Shown here one piece after another: positions 24,101-37,300 of a stretch of DNA of 64,000 nucleotides; the stretch's first letter is position 1, and each line of letters opens with the position of its first letter. The stretch comes from Nomia melanderi. Its lineage: Eukaryota > Arthropoda > Insecta > Hymenoptera > Halictidae. A model generated the notes under the pieces. It did not search any database and was not told the DNA's origin. It was given only the letters and a program-made list of their open reading frames with translations. The translations under genes were made by a program, and so were the position numbers. The stretch is from contig NW_027475138.1 in NCBI RefSeq assembly GCF_051020985.1, positions 4,178,745 through 4,242,744 on the forward strand. The letters are read 5' to 3'.

Positions 24101-24362
24101 GAACGACCTCGGACCACCAGGGGCCGAGAAAACGACCGTCTCATGGGGCCGGACACTCAGGGTCAGTGAAAAATCCAATATATATCTGCTGATATCTCGG
24201 GTGCTATTACAGATAGCGCAATAAATCAAAGTGCATTGTCTGTAGGAGGCCCTGGCGCATGAACCTGTGCAGCGGGAACGACCTCGGACCACCAGGGCCC
24301 GAGAAAACGACCGTCTCATGGGGCCGGACGCTCAGGGTCAGTGAAAAATCCAATATATATCT
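20956..24362 (+). repeat. Blocks repeated 2,800 bp (16 monomers) apart
   Basis: The stretch 20,956-21,562 matches 23,756-24,362, with one difference seen at 21,119 (T versus G). It includes GCAGGGGGCCC and CCAGGGCCCGAGAAAACG. The intervening 16-monomer interval contains two monomers of subfamily-2 type at 22.0-22.3 kb, so the interval is not a simple repeat of what surrounds it. Confidence 0.8.
22027..22483 (+). repeat. Long-range shared block, left copy
   Basis: These 457 bases appear identical to 57,201-57,657 (offset 35,174). They hold rare markers: GGAAAAACCCAATA, GTCCAGCGGGATCGACC, GACCAAGAGGGACCGAG, CCATTGACACATGG, GGATGCCCTGG and GTGAAAAATAAAATATA. The GATCGACC and GACTGTCAGG variants belong to subfamily 2, which otherwise begins at 37.7 kb, so this is an island inside subfamily 1. 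Confidence 0.9.
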
Positions 24363-27300
24363 GGTGATATCTCGGGTGCTATTACAGATAGCGCAATAAA
24401 TCAAAGTGAATTATCTGCAGGAGGCCCTGGCGCATGAATCTGTGCAGCGGGAACGTCCTCGGACCCCCAGGGGCCGAGACAACCACCGTCTCATGGGGCC
24501 GGACACTCATGGTCAGTGAAAAATCCAATATATATCTGGTGATATCTCGGGTGCTATTACAGATAGCGCAATAAATCAAAGTGCATTGTCTGTAGGAGGC
24601 CCTGGCGGATGAATCTGTGCAGCGGGAACGACCTCGGACCACCAGGGGCCGAGAAAACCACAGTCTCATGGGGCCGGACACTCAGGGTCAGGGGAAAATC
24701 CAGTATATATCTGGTGATATCTCGGGTGCTATTAGAGATAGCGCAATAAACCAAAGTGAATTATCTGCAGGATGCCCTGGCGCATGAATCTGTGCAGCGG
24801 GAACGATCTCGGACCATCAGGGGCCGAGACATCCAGCGTCTCATGGGGCCGGACACTCAGGGTCAGGGAAAAATCCAATATATATCTGGTGATATCTCGG
24901 GTGCTATTAGAGATAGCGCAATAAACGAAAGTGAATTATCAGCAGGAGGCCCTGGCGCATGAATCTGTGCAGCGGGAACGAGCGCGGACCACCAGGGGCC
25001 GAGAAAACCACAGTCTCATGGGGCCGGACACTCAGGGTCAGGGAAAAATCCAATATATATCTGGTGATATCTCGGGTGCTATTAGAGATAGCGCAATAAA
25101 CCAAAGTGAGTTATCTGCAGGAGGCCCTGGCGCATGAATCTGTGCAACGGGAACGACCTCGGACCACCAGGGGCCGAGAAAACCACAGTCTCATGGGGCC
25201 GGACACTCAGGGTCAGGGGAAAATCCAATATATATGTGGTGATATCTCGGGTGCTATTACAGATAGCGCAATAAATCAAAGTGCATTGTCTGTAGGAGAC
25301 CCTGGCGCATGAATCTGTGCAGCGGGAACGACCGCGGACCACCAGGGGCCGAGAAAACCACAGTCTCATGGGGCCGGACACTCAGGGTCAGGGGAAAATC
25401 CAATATATATCTGGTGATATCTCGGGTGCTATTACAGATAGAGCAATAAATCAAAGTGCATTGTCTGTAGGAGGCCCTGGCGCATGAATGTGTGCAACGG
25501 GAACGACCCCGGACCACCAGGGGCCGAGAAAACCACAGTCTCATGGGGCCGGACACTCAGGGTCAGGGGAAAATCCAATATAGATCTGGTGATATCTCGG
25601 GTGCTATTACAGATAGCGCAATAAATCAAAGTGCATTGTCTGTAGGAGGCCCTGGCGCATGAATCTGTGCAGCGGGAACGACCTCGGACCACCAGGGGCC
25701 GAGAAAAGCACAGTCTCATGGGGCCGGACTCTCAGGGTCAGGGTAAAATCCAATATATATCTGGTGATAACTCGGGTGCTATTATAGATAGCGCAATAAA
25801 CCAAAGTGAATTATCTGCAGGAGGCCCTGGCGCATGAATCTGTGCAACGGGAACGACCCCGGACCACCAGGGGCCGCGAAAACCACAGTCTCATGGGGCC
25901 GGACACTCAAGGTCAGGGGAAAATCCAATATATATCTGGTGATATCTCGGGTGCTATTACAGATAGAGCAATAAATCAAAGTGCATTGTCTGTAGGAGGC
26001 CCTGGCGCATGAATGTGTGCAACGGGAACGACCCCGGACCACCAGGGGCCGAGAAAACCACAGTCTCATGGGGCCGGACACTCAGGGTCAGGGGAAAATC
26101 CAATATAGATCTGGTGATATCTCGGGTGCTATTACAGATAGCGCAATAAATCAAAGTGCATTGTCTGTAGGAGGCCCTGGCGCATGAATCTGTGCAGCGG
26201 GAACGACCTCGGACCACCAGGGGCCGAGAAAAGCACAGTCTCATGGGGCCGGACTCTCAGGGTCAGGGTAAAATCCAATATATATCTGGTGATAACTCGG
26301 GTGCTATTATAGATAGCGCAATAAACCAAAGTGAATTATCTGCAGGAGGCCCTGGCGCATGAATCTGTGCAGCGGGAACGACCTCGGACCACCAGGGGCC
26401 GAGAAAACGACCGTCTCATGGGGCCGGACACTCAGGGTCAGTGAAAAATCCAATATATATCTGGTGATATCTCGGGTGCTATTAGAGATAGCGCAATAAA
26501 CCAAAGTGAATTGTCTGCAGGAGGCCCTGGCGCATGAATCTGTGCAGCGGGAACGATCTCGGACCATCAGGGGCCGAGACATCCACCGTCTCATGGGGCC
26601 GGACACTCAGGGTCAGGGAAAAATCCAATATATATCTGGTGATATCTCGGGTGCTATTACAGATAGCGCAATAAATCAAAGTGCATTGTCTGTAGGGGGC
26701 CCTGGCGCATGAATCTGTGCAGCGGGAACGACCTCGGACCACCAGGGGCCGAGAAAACCACAGTCTCATGGGGCCGGACACTCAGGGTCAGGGGAAAATC
26801 CAATATATATCTGGTGATATCTCGGGTGCTATTACAGATAGAGCAATAAATCAAAGTGCATTGTCTGTAGGAGGCCCTGGCGCATGAACCTGTGCAGCGG
26901 GAACGACCTCGGACCACCAGGGGCCGAGAAAACCACAGTCTCATGGGGCCGGACGCTCAGGGTCAGTGAAAAATCCAATATATATCTGGTGATATCTCGG
27001 GTGCTATTAGAGATAGCGCAATAAACCAAAGTGAATTATCTGCAGGAGGCCCTGGCGCATGAATCTGTGCAACGGGAACGACCCCGGACCACCAGGGGCC
27101 GCGAAAACCACAGTCTCATGGGGCCGGACACTCAAGGTCAGGGGAAAATCCAATATAGATCTGGTGATATCTCGGGTGCTATTACAGATAGCGCAATAAA
27201 CCAAAGTGAATTATCTGCAGGAGGCCCTTGCGCATGAATCTGTGCAACGGGAACGTCCTCGGACCACCAGGGGCCGAGAAAACCACAGTCTCATGGGGCC

Positions 27301-27772
27301 GGACACTCAGGGTCAGGGGAAAATCCAATATAGATCTGGTGATATCTCGGCTGCTATTACAGATAGCGCAATAAATCAAAGTGCATTACCTGTAGGAGGC
27401 CCTGGCGCATGAATCTGTGCAGCGGGAACGTCCTCGGACCTCCAGGGGCCGAGACAACGATCGTCTCATGGGGCCGGACACTCAGGGTCAGGGTAAAATC
27501 CAATATATATCTGGTGATGTCTCGGGTGCTATTAGAGATAGCGCAATAAACCAAAGTGAATTATCTGCAGGAGTCCCTGGCGCATGAATCTGTGCAACGG
27601 GAACGACCTAGGACCACCAGGGGCCGAGAAAACCACAGTCTCATGGGGTCGGACACTCAGGGTCAGGGGAAAATCCAATATAGATCTGGTGATATCTCGG
27701 GTGCTATAACAGATAGCGCAATAAACCAAAGTGAATTATCTGCAGGAGGCCCTGGCGCATGAATCTGTGCAA
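24363..27772 (+). repeat. Subfamily-1 block including a 3-mer repeat
   Basis: Monomers carry CACAGTCTCATGGGG and, increasingly to the right, AATATAGATCTGG in place of AATATATATCTGG. The GCGGGAACGATCTCGG / GAGACATCC monomer recurs near 24,800 and 26,541. A 525-bp period covers 25,386-26,371. Confidence 0.75.
25386..26371 (+). repeat. 3-monomer higher-order repeat, 525 bp, about 1.9 copies
   Basis: Bases 25,386-25,910 match the sequence starting at 25,911, until GCAACGGG becomes GCAGCGGG at about 26,372. Both copies share AGATAGAGCAATAAATC, GAATGTGTGCAACGGG, GGATAACTCGGG-type changes (TGATAACTCGGG near 25,768 and 26,293) and CCGGACTCTCAGGG. Confidence 0.85.
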
Positions 27773-30700
27773 CGGGAACGACCTCGGACCACCAGGGGCC
27801 GAGAAAACCACAGTCTCATGGGGCCGGACACTCAGGGTCAGGGGAAAATCCAATATAGATCTGGTGATATCTCGGGCGCTATTACAGATAGCACAATAAA
27901 TCAAAGTGCATTACCTGTAGGAGGCCCTGGCGCATGAATCTGTGCAGCGGGGACGTCCTCGGACCGCCAGGGGCCAAGACAACGACCGTCTCATGGGGCC
28001 GGACACTCAGGGTCAGGGTAAAATCCAATATATATCTGGTGATATGTCGGGTGCTATTACAGATATCGTAATAAATCAAAGTGCATTGTCTGTAGGAGGT
28101 CCTGGCGCATGAATCTGTGCAGCGGGAACGACCTCGGACCACCAGGGGCCGAGAAAAGCACAGTCTCATGGGGCCGGACACTCAGGGTCAGGGTAAAATC
28201 CAATATATATCTGGTGATATCTCGGGTGCTATTAGAGATAGCGCAATAAACCAAAGTGAATTATCTGCAGGAGGCCCTGGCGCATGAATCTGTGCAGCGG
28301 GAACGACCTCGGACCACCAGGGGCCGAGAAAACGACCGTCTCATGGGGCCGGACACTCAGGGTCAGTGAAAAATCCAATATATATCTGCTGATATCTCGG
28401 GTGCTATTACAGATAGCGCAATAAATCAAAGTGCATTGTCTGTAGGAGGCCCTGCCGCATGAATCTGTGCAGCGGGTACGACCTCGGACCACCAGGGGCC
28501 GAAAAAACCACAGTCTCATGGGGCCGGACACTCAGGGTCAGGGTAAAATCCAATATATATCTGGTGATATCTCGGGTGCTATTACAGATAGCGCAATAAA
28601 TCAAAGTGCATTGTCTGTAGGAGGCCCTGGCGCATGAATCTGTGCAGCGGGAACGACCTCGGACCACCAGGGGCCGAGAAAACGACCGCCTCATGGGGCC
28701 GGACCCTCAGGGTCAGTGAAAAATCCAATATATATCTGGTGATATCTCGGGTGCTATTAGAGACAGCGCAATAAACCAAAGTGAATTATCCGCAGGGGGC
28801 CCTGGCGCATGAATCTGTGCAACGGGAACGACCTCGGACCACCAGGGGCCGAGAAAACCACAGTCTCATGGGGCCGGACACTCAGGGTCAGGGGAAAACC
28901 CAATATATATCTGGTGATATCTCGGGTGCTATTAGAGATAGCGCAATAAATCAATGTGCATTGTCTGTAGGAGGCCCTGGCGCATGAATCCGTGCAGCGG
29001 GAACGACCTCGCAACACCAGGGACCGAGAAAACCACCGTCTCATGGGGCCGGACACTCAGGGTCAGTGAAAAATCCAATATATATGTGGTGATATCTCGG
29101 GTGCTATTACAGATAGCGCAATAAATCAAAGTGCATTGTCTGTAGGAGACCCTGGCGCATGAACCTGTGCAGCGGGAACGACCTCGGACAACCAGGGGCC
29201 GAGAAAACGACCGTCTCATGGGGCCGGACGCTCAGGGTCAGTGAAAAATCCAATATATATCTGGTGATATCTCGGGTGCTATTGGAGATAGCGCAATAAA
29301 CCAAAGAGAATTATCTGCAGGAGGCCCTGGCGCATGAATCTGTGCAACGGGAACGACCTCGGACCACCAGGGGCCGAGAAAACCACAGTCTCATGGGGCC
29401 GGACACTCAGGGTCAGGGGAAAATCCAATATATATCTGGTGATATCTCGGGTGCTATTAGAGATAGCGCAATAAATCAATGTGCATTGTCTGTAGGAGGC
29501 CCTGGCGCATGAATCTGTGCAGCGGGAACGACCTCGGAACACCAGGGACCGAGAAAACCACCGTCTCATGGGGCCGGACACTCAGGGTCAGTGAAAAATC
29601 CAATATATATGTGGTGATATCTCGGGTGCTATTACAGATAGCGCAATAAATCAAAGTGCATTGTCTGTAGGAGACCCTGGCGCATGAACCTGTGCAGCGG
29701 GAACGACCTCGGACCACCAGGGGCCGAGAAAACGACCGTCTCATGGGGCCGGACGCTCAGGGTCAGTGAAAAATCCAATATATATCTGGTGATATCTCGG
29801 GTGCTATTGGAGATAGCGCAATAAACCAAAGAGAATTATCTGCAGGAGGCCCTGGCGCATGAATCTGTGCAACGGGAACGACCTCGGACCACCAGGGGCC
29901 GAGAAAACCACAGTCTCATGGGGCCGGACACTCAGGGTCAGGGGAAAATCCAATATATATCTGGTGATATGTCGGGGGCTATTAGAGATAGCGCAATAAA
30001 CCAAAGTGAATTATCTGCAGGAGGCCCTGGCGCATGAATCTGTGCAGCGGGAACGACCTCGGACCACCAGGGGCCGAGAAAACCACAGTCTCATGGGGCC
30101 GGACATTCAGGGTCAGGGGAAAATCCAATATAGATCTGGTGATATCTCGGGCGCTATTACAGATAGCACAATAAATCAAAGTGCATTACCTGTAGGAGGC
30201 CCTGGCGCATGAATCTGTGCAGCGGGGACGTCCTCGGACCGCCAGGGGCCAAGACAACGACCGTCTCATGGGGCCGGACACTCAGGGTCAGGGTAAAATC
30301 CAATATATATCTGGTGATATGTCGGGTGCTATTACAGATATCGCAATAAATCAAAGTGCATTGTCTGTAGGAGGTCCTGGCGCATGAATCTGTGCAGCGG
30401 GAACGACCTCGGACCACCAGGGGCCGAGAAAAGCACAGTCTCATGGGGCCGGACACTCAGGGTCAGGGGAAAATCCAATATATATCTGGTGATATCTCGG
30501 GTGCTATTAGAGATAGCGCAATAAACCAAAGTGAATTATCTGCAGGAGGCCCTGGCGCATGAATCTGTGCAGCGGGAACGACCTCGGACCACCAGGGGCC
30601 GAGAAAACGACCGTCTCATGGGGCCGGACACTCAGGGTCAGTGAAAAATCCAATATATATCTGCTGATATCTCGGGTGCTATTACAGATAGCGCAATAAA

Positions 30701-31034
30701 TCAAAGTGCATTGTCTGTAGAAGGCCCTGCCGCATGAATCTGTGCAGCGGGTACGACCTCGGACCACCAGGGGCCGAAAAAACCACAGTCTCATGGGGCC
30801 GGACACTCAGGGTCAGGGTAAAATCCAATATATATCTGGTGATATCTCGGGTGCTATTACAGATAGCGCAATAAATCAAAGTGCATTGTCTGTAGGAGGC
30901 CCTGGCGCATGAATCTGTGCAGCGGGAACGACCTCGGACCACCAGGGGCCGAGAAAACGACCGCCTCATGGGGCCGGACCCTCAGGGTCAGTGAAAAATC
31001 CAATATATATCTGGTGATATCTCGGGTGCTATTG
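27773..31034 (+). repeat. 13-monomer period, 2,275 bp
   Basis: Bases 27,773-28,759 match 30,048-31,034 with about five differences (for example GGACACTC versus GGACATTC, TCGTAAT versus TCGCAAT, GGTAAAA versus GGGAAAA). Shared rare variants are AGATAGCACAATAAATC, GCATTACCTGTAGG, GCGGGGACGTCC and CGGACCGCCAGG. Between the two copies lies an unrelated 3-mer expansion (28,799-29,970), so the 13-mer distance may have been lengthened by it. Confidence 0.82.
28799..29970 (+). repeat. 3-monomer higher-order repeat, 525 bp, about 2.2 copies
   Basis: The sequence repeats with a 525-bp offset until GATATGTCGG interrupts it at about 29,971. Markers are AATCAATGTGCATTG, CTCGGAACACCAGGGACCG and GTAGGAGACCCTGG. 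At least three differences separate the copies (CCGTG versus CTGTG, CGCAAC versus CGGAAC, GACAACC versus GACCACC). Confidence 0.82.
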
Positions 31035-34000
31035 GAGATAGCGCAATAAACCAAAGAGAATTATCTGCAGGAGGCCCTGGCGCATGAATCTGTGCAACGG
31101 GAACGACCTCGGGCCACCAGGGGCCGAGAAAACCACAGTCTCATGGGGCCGGACACTCAGGGTCAGGGGAAAATCCAATATATATCTGGTGATATGTCGG
31201 GTGCTATTAGAGATAGCGCAATAAACCAAAGTGAATTATCTGCAGGAGGCCCTGGCGCATGAATCTGTGCAGCGGGAACGACCTCGGACCACCAGGGGCC
31301 GAGAAAACGACCGCCTCATGGGGCCGGACCCTCAGGGTCAGTGAAAAATCCAATATATATCTGGTGATATCTCGGGTGCTATTAGAGACAGCGCAATAAA
31401 CCAAAGTGAATTATCCGCAGGGGGCCCTGGCGCATGAATCTGTGCAACGGGAACGACCTCGGACCACCAGGGGCCGAGAAAACCACAGTCTCATGGGGCC
31501 GGACACTCAGGGTCAGGGGAAAATCCAATATATATCTGGTGATATCTCGGGTGCTATTAGAGATAGCGCAATAAATCAATGTGCATTGTCTGTAGGAGGC
31601 CCTGGCGCATGAATCTGTGCAGCGGGAACGACCTCGGAACACCAGGGACCGAGAAAACCACCGTCTCATGGGGCCGGACACTCAGGGTCAGTGAAAAATC
31701 CAATATATATGTGGTGATATCTCGGGTGCTATTACAGATAGCGCAATAAATCAAAGTGCATTGTCTGTAGGAGACCCTGGCGCATGAACCTGTGCAGCGG
31801 GAACGACCTCGGCCAACCAGGGGCCGAGAAAACGACCGTCTCATGGGGCCGGACGCTCAGGGTCAGTGAAAAATCCAATATATATCTGGTGATATCTCGG
31901 GTGCTATTGGAGATAGCGCAATAGACCAAAGAGAATTATCTGCAGGAGGCCCTGGCGCACGAATCTGTGCAACGGGACGACCTCGGACCACCAGGGGCCG
32001 AGAAAACCACAGTCTCATGGGGCCGGACACTCAGGGTCAGGGGAAAATCCAATATATATCTGGTGATATGTCGGGTGCTATTAGAGATAGCGCAATAAAC
32101 CAAAGTGAATTATCTGCAGGAGGCCCTGGCGCATGAATCTGTGCAGCGGGAACGACCTCGGACCACCAGGGGACGAGAAAACCACAGTCTCATGGGGCCG
32201 GACACTCAGGGTCAGGGGAAAATCCAATATATATCTGGTGATATCTCGGGTGCTATTAGAGATAGCGCAATAAACCAAAGTGAATTATCTGCAGGAGGCC
32301 CTGGCGCATGAATCTGTGCAGCGGGAACGACCTCGGATCACCAGGGGCCGAGAAAACTACCGTCTCATGGGGCCGGATACTCAGGGTCAGGGGAAAATCC
32401 AATATATATCTGGTGATATCTCGGGTGCTATTACAGATAGCGCAATAAATCAAAGTGCATTGTCTGTAGGAGGCCCTGGCGCATGAATCTGTGCAGCGGG
32501 AACGACCTCGGACCACCAGGGGCCGAGAAAACCACAGTCTCATGGGGCCGGACACTCAGGGTCAGGGGAAAATCCAATATATATCTGGTGATAACTCCGG
32601 TGCTATTAGAGATAGCGCAATAAACCAAAGTGAATTATCTGCAGGAGGCCCTGGCGCATGATTCTGTGCAGCGGGAACGACCTCGGACCACCAGGGGCCG
32701 AGAAAACTACCGTCTCATGGGGCCGGTCACTCAGGGTCAGTGAAAAATCCAGTATATATCTGCTGATATCTCGGGTGCTATTAGAGATAGCGCAATAGAC
32801 CAAAGTGAATTATCTGCAGGAGGCCCTGGCGCATGAATCTGTGCAACGGGAACGACCTCGGACCACCAGGGGCCGAGAAAACCACAGTCTCATGGGGCCG
32901 GACACTCAGGGTCAGGGGAAAATCCAATATATATCTGGTGATATCTCGGGTGCTATTAGAGATAGCGCAATAAATCAATGTGCATTGTCTGTAGGAGGCC
33001 CTGGCGCATGAATCTGTGCAGCGGGAACGACCTCGGAACACCAGGGACCGAGAAAACCACCGTCTCATGGGGCCGGACACTCAGGGTCAGTGAAAAATCC
33101 AATATATATCTGGTGATATCTTGGGTGCTATTAGAGATAGCGTAATAAACCAAAGTGAATTATCGGCAGGAGGCCCTGGCGCAAGAATCTGTGCAGCGGG
33201 AACGACCTCGGACCACCAGGGGCCGAGACAACAACCGTCTCATGGGGCCGGACACTCAGGGTCAGGGAAAAATCCAATATATATCTGGTGATATCTTGGG
33301 TGCTATTAGAGATAGCGCAATAAACCAAAGTGAGTTATCTGCAGGAGGCCCTGGCGCCTGAAGCTGGGCAGCGGGAACGACCTCGGACCACCAGGGGCCG
33401 AGAAAAGCACAGTCTCATGGGGCCGCACACTCAGGGTCAGTGAAAAATCCAATATATATCTGGTGATATCTCGGGTGCCATTACAGATAGCGCAATAAAT
33501 CGAAGTGCATTGTCTGTAGGAGGCCCTGGCGCATGAATCTGTGCAGCGGGAACGACCTCGGACCACCAAGGGCCGATAAAACTACAGTCTCATGCGGCCG
33601 GACACTCAGGGTCTGGGGAAAATCCAATATATATCTGGTGATATCTCCGGTCCTATTACAGATAGCGAAATAAACCAAGGTGAATTATCTGCAGGAGGCC
33701 CTGGCGCATGAATCTGTGCAACGGGAACGACCTCGGACCACCAGGGGCCGAGAAAACGACAGTCTCAAGGGGCCGGACACTCAGGGTCAGGGGAAAATCC
33801 AATATATATCTGGTGATAACTCCGGTGCTATTAGAGATAGCGCAATAAACCAAAGTGAATTATCTGCAGGAGGCCCTGGCGCATGATTCTGTGCAGCGGG
33901 AACGACCTCGGACCACCAGGGGCCGAGAAAACTACCGTCTCATGGGGCCGGTCACTCAGGGTCAGTGAAAAATCCAGTATATATCTGCTGATATCTCGGG

Positions 34001-37000
34001 TGCTATTAGAGATAGCGCAATAGACCAAAGTGAATTATCTGCAGGAGGCCCTGGCGCATGAATCTGTGCAACGGGAACGACCTCGGACCACCAGGGGCCG
34101 AGAAAACCACAGTCTCATGGGGCCGGACACTCAGGGTCAGGGGAAAATCCAATATATATCTGGTGATATCTCGGGTGCTATTAGAGATAGCGCAATAAAT
34201 CAATGTGCATTGTCTGTAGGAGGCCCTGGCGCATGAATCTGTGCAGCGGGAACGACCTCGGAACACCAGGGACCGAGAAAACCACCGTCTCATGGGGCCG
34301 GACACTCAGGGTCAGTGAAAAATCCAATATATATGTGGTGATATCTCGGGTGCTATTACAGATAGCGCAATAAATCAAAGTGCATTGTCTGTAGGAGACC
34401 CTGGCGCATGAACCTGTGCAGCGGGAACGACCTCGGACCACCAGGGGCCGAGAAAACGACCGTCTCATGTGGCCGGATGCTCAGGGTCAGTGAAAAATCC
34501 AATATATATCTGGTGATATCTCGGGTGCTATTGGAGATAGCGCAATAAACCAAAGAGAATTATCTGCAGGAGGCCCTGGCGCATGAATCTGTGCAACGGG
34601 AACGACCTCGGACCACCAGGGGCCGAGAAAACCACAGTCTCATGGGGCCGGACACTCAGGGTCAGGGGAAAATCCAATATATATCTGGTGATATGTCGGG
34701 TGCTATTAGAGATAGCGCAATAAACCAAAGTGAATTATCTGCAGGAGGCCCTGGCGCATGAATCTGTGCAGCGGGAACGACCTCGGACCACCAGGGGCCG
34801 AGAAAACCACAGTCTCATGGGGCCGGACACTCAGGGTCAGGGGAAAATCCAATATATATCTGGTGATATCTCGGGTGCTATTAGAGATAGCGCAATAAAC
34901 CAAAGTGAATTATCTGCAGGAGGCCCTGGCGCATGAATCTGTGCAGCGGGAACGACCTCGGATCACCAGGGGCCGAGAAAACTACCGTCTCATGGGGCCG
35001 GATACTCAGGGTCAGGGGAAAATCCAATATATATCTGGTGATATCTCGGGTGCTATTACAGATAGCGCAATAAATCAAAGTGCATTGTCTGTAGGAGGCC
35101 CTGGCGCATGAATCTGTGCAGCGGGACCGACCTCGGACCACCAGGGGCCGAGAAAACCACAGTCTCATGGGGCCGGACACTCAGGGTCAGGGGAAAATCC
35201 AATATATATCTGGTGATAACTCGGGTGCTATTAGAGATAGCGCAATAAACCAAAGTGAATTATCTGCAGGAGGCCCTGGCGCATGATTCTGTGCAGCGGG
35301 AACGACCTCGGACCACCAGGGGCCGAGAAAACTACCGTCTCATGGGGCCGGTCACTCAGGGTCAGTGAAAAATCCAATATATATCTGCTGATATCTCGGG
35401 TGCTATTAGAGATAGCGCAATAGACCAAAGTGAATTATCTGCAGGAGGCCCTGGCGCATGAATCTGTGCAACGGGAACGACCTCGGACCACCAGGGGCCG
35501 AGAAAACCACAGTCTCATGGGGCCGGACACTCAGGGTCAGGGGAAAATCCAATATATATCTGGTGATATCTCGGGTGCTATTAGAGATAGCGCAATAAAC
35601 CAAAGTGAATTATCTGCAGGAGGCCCTGGCGCATGAATCTGTGCAGCGGGAACGACCTCGGATCACCAGGGGCCGAGAAAACTACCGTCTCATGGGGCCG
35701 GATACTCAGGGTCAGGGGAAAATCCAATATATATCTGGTGATATCTCGGGTGCTATTACAGATAGCGCAATAAATCAAAGTGCATTGTCTGTAGGAGGCC
35801 CTGGCGCATGAATCTGTGCAGCGGGAACGACCTCGGACCACTAGGGGCCGAGAAAACCACAGTCTCATGGGGCCGGACACTCAGGGTCAGGGGAAAATCC
35901 AATATATATCTGGTGATAACTCCGGTGCTATTAGAGATAGCGCAATAAACCAAAGTGAATTATCTGCAGGAGGCCCTGGCGCATGATTCTGTGCAGCGGG
36001 AACGACCTCGGACCACCAGGGGCCGAGAAAACTACCGTCTCATGGGGCCGGTCACTCAGGGTCAGTGAAAAATCCAGTATATATCTGCTGATATCTCGGG
36101 TGCTATTAGAGATAGCGCAATAGACCAAAGTGAATTATCTGCAGGAGGCCCTGGCGCATGAATCTGTGCAACGGGAACGACCTCGGACCACCAGGGGCCG
36201 AGAAAACCACAGTCTCATGGGGCCGGACACTCAGGGTCAGGGGAAAATCCAATATATATCTGGTGATATCTCGGGTGCTATTAGAGATAGCGCAATAAAT
36301 CAATGTGCATTGTCTGTAGGAGGCCCTGGCGCATGAATCTGTGCAGCGGGAACGACCTCGGAACACCAGGGACCGAGAAAACCACCGTCTCATGGGGCCG
36401 GACACTCAGGGTCAGTGAAAAATCCAATATATATGTGGTGATATCTCGGGTGCTATTACAGATAGCGCAATAAATCAAAGTGCATTGTCTGTAGGAGACC
36501 CTGGCGCATGAACCTGTGCAGCGGGAACGACCTCGGACCACCAGGGGCCGAGAAAACGACCGTCTCATGGGGCCGGATGCTCAGGGTCAGTGAAAAATCC
36601 AATATATATCTGGTGATATCTCGGGTGCTATTGGAGATAGCGCAATAAACCAAAGAGAATTATCTGCAGGAGGCCCTGGCGCATGAATCTGTGCAACGGG
36701 AACGACCTCGGACCACCAGGGGCCGAGAAAACCACAGTCTCATGGGGCCGGACACTCAGGGTCAGGGGAAAATCCAATATATATCTGGTGATATCTCGGG
36801 TGCTATTACAGATAGCGCAATAAATCAAAGTGCATTGTCTGTAGGAGGCCCTGGCGCATGAATCTGTGCAGCGGGAACGACCTCGGACCACCAGGGGCCG
36901 AGAAAACGACCGCCTCATGGGGCCGGACACTCAGGGTCAGTGAAAAATCCAATATATATGTGGTGATATCTCGGGTGCTATTACAGATAGCGCAATAAAT

Positions 37001-37300
37001 CAAAGTGCATTGTCTGTAGGAGACCCTGGCGCATGAACCGGTGCAGCGGGAACGACCTCGGACCACCAGAGGCCGAGAAAACGACCGTCTCATGGGTCCG
37101 GACGCTCAGGGTCAGTGAAAAATCCAATATATATCTGGTGATATCTCGGGTGCTATTACAGATAGAGCAATAAATCAAAGTGCATTGTCTGTAGGAGGCC
37201 CTCGCGCATGAATCTGTGCAGCGGGAACGACCTCGGACCACCAGGGGCCGAGAAAACCACAGTCTCATGGGGCCGGACACTCACGGTCAGGGGAAAATCC
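31035..37300 (+). repeat. Subfamily-1 block with a reshuffled 8-monomer unit (A-H)
   Basis: Eight recognisable monomer types follow one another here. The full order A-B-C-D then E begins near 32,081 and again near 34,706. The second run carries an extra A-B-C-D before continuing E-F-G-H. Type D has GCATGATTCTGTGC followed by CAGTATATATCTGCTG or CAATATATATCTGCTG. Type E has GCGCAATAGACC. Type F has AATCAATGTGC. Type H has TATTGGAGATAG with AAAGAGAATTATC. A single A is missing in CAACGGGACGACC near 31,976. Confidence 0.75.
33769..36794 (+). repeat. 12-monomer repeat (2,100 bp) enclosing a 4-mer duplication
   Basis: Bases 33,769-34,694 match 35,869-36,794 over 926 bp, with one difference seen at 34,470 (T versus G). 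Between them, about 34,770-35,470 is repeated at 35,470-36,170 (700 bp, four monomers), with a handful of changes such as ATAACTCGGG versus ATAACTCCGG and CCAATAT versus CCAGTAT. Confidence 0.85.
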
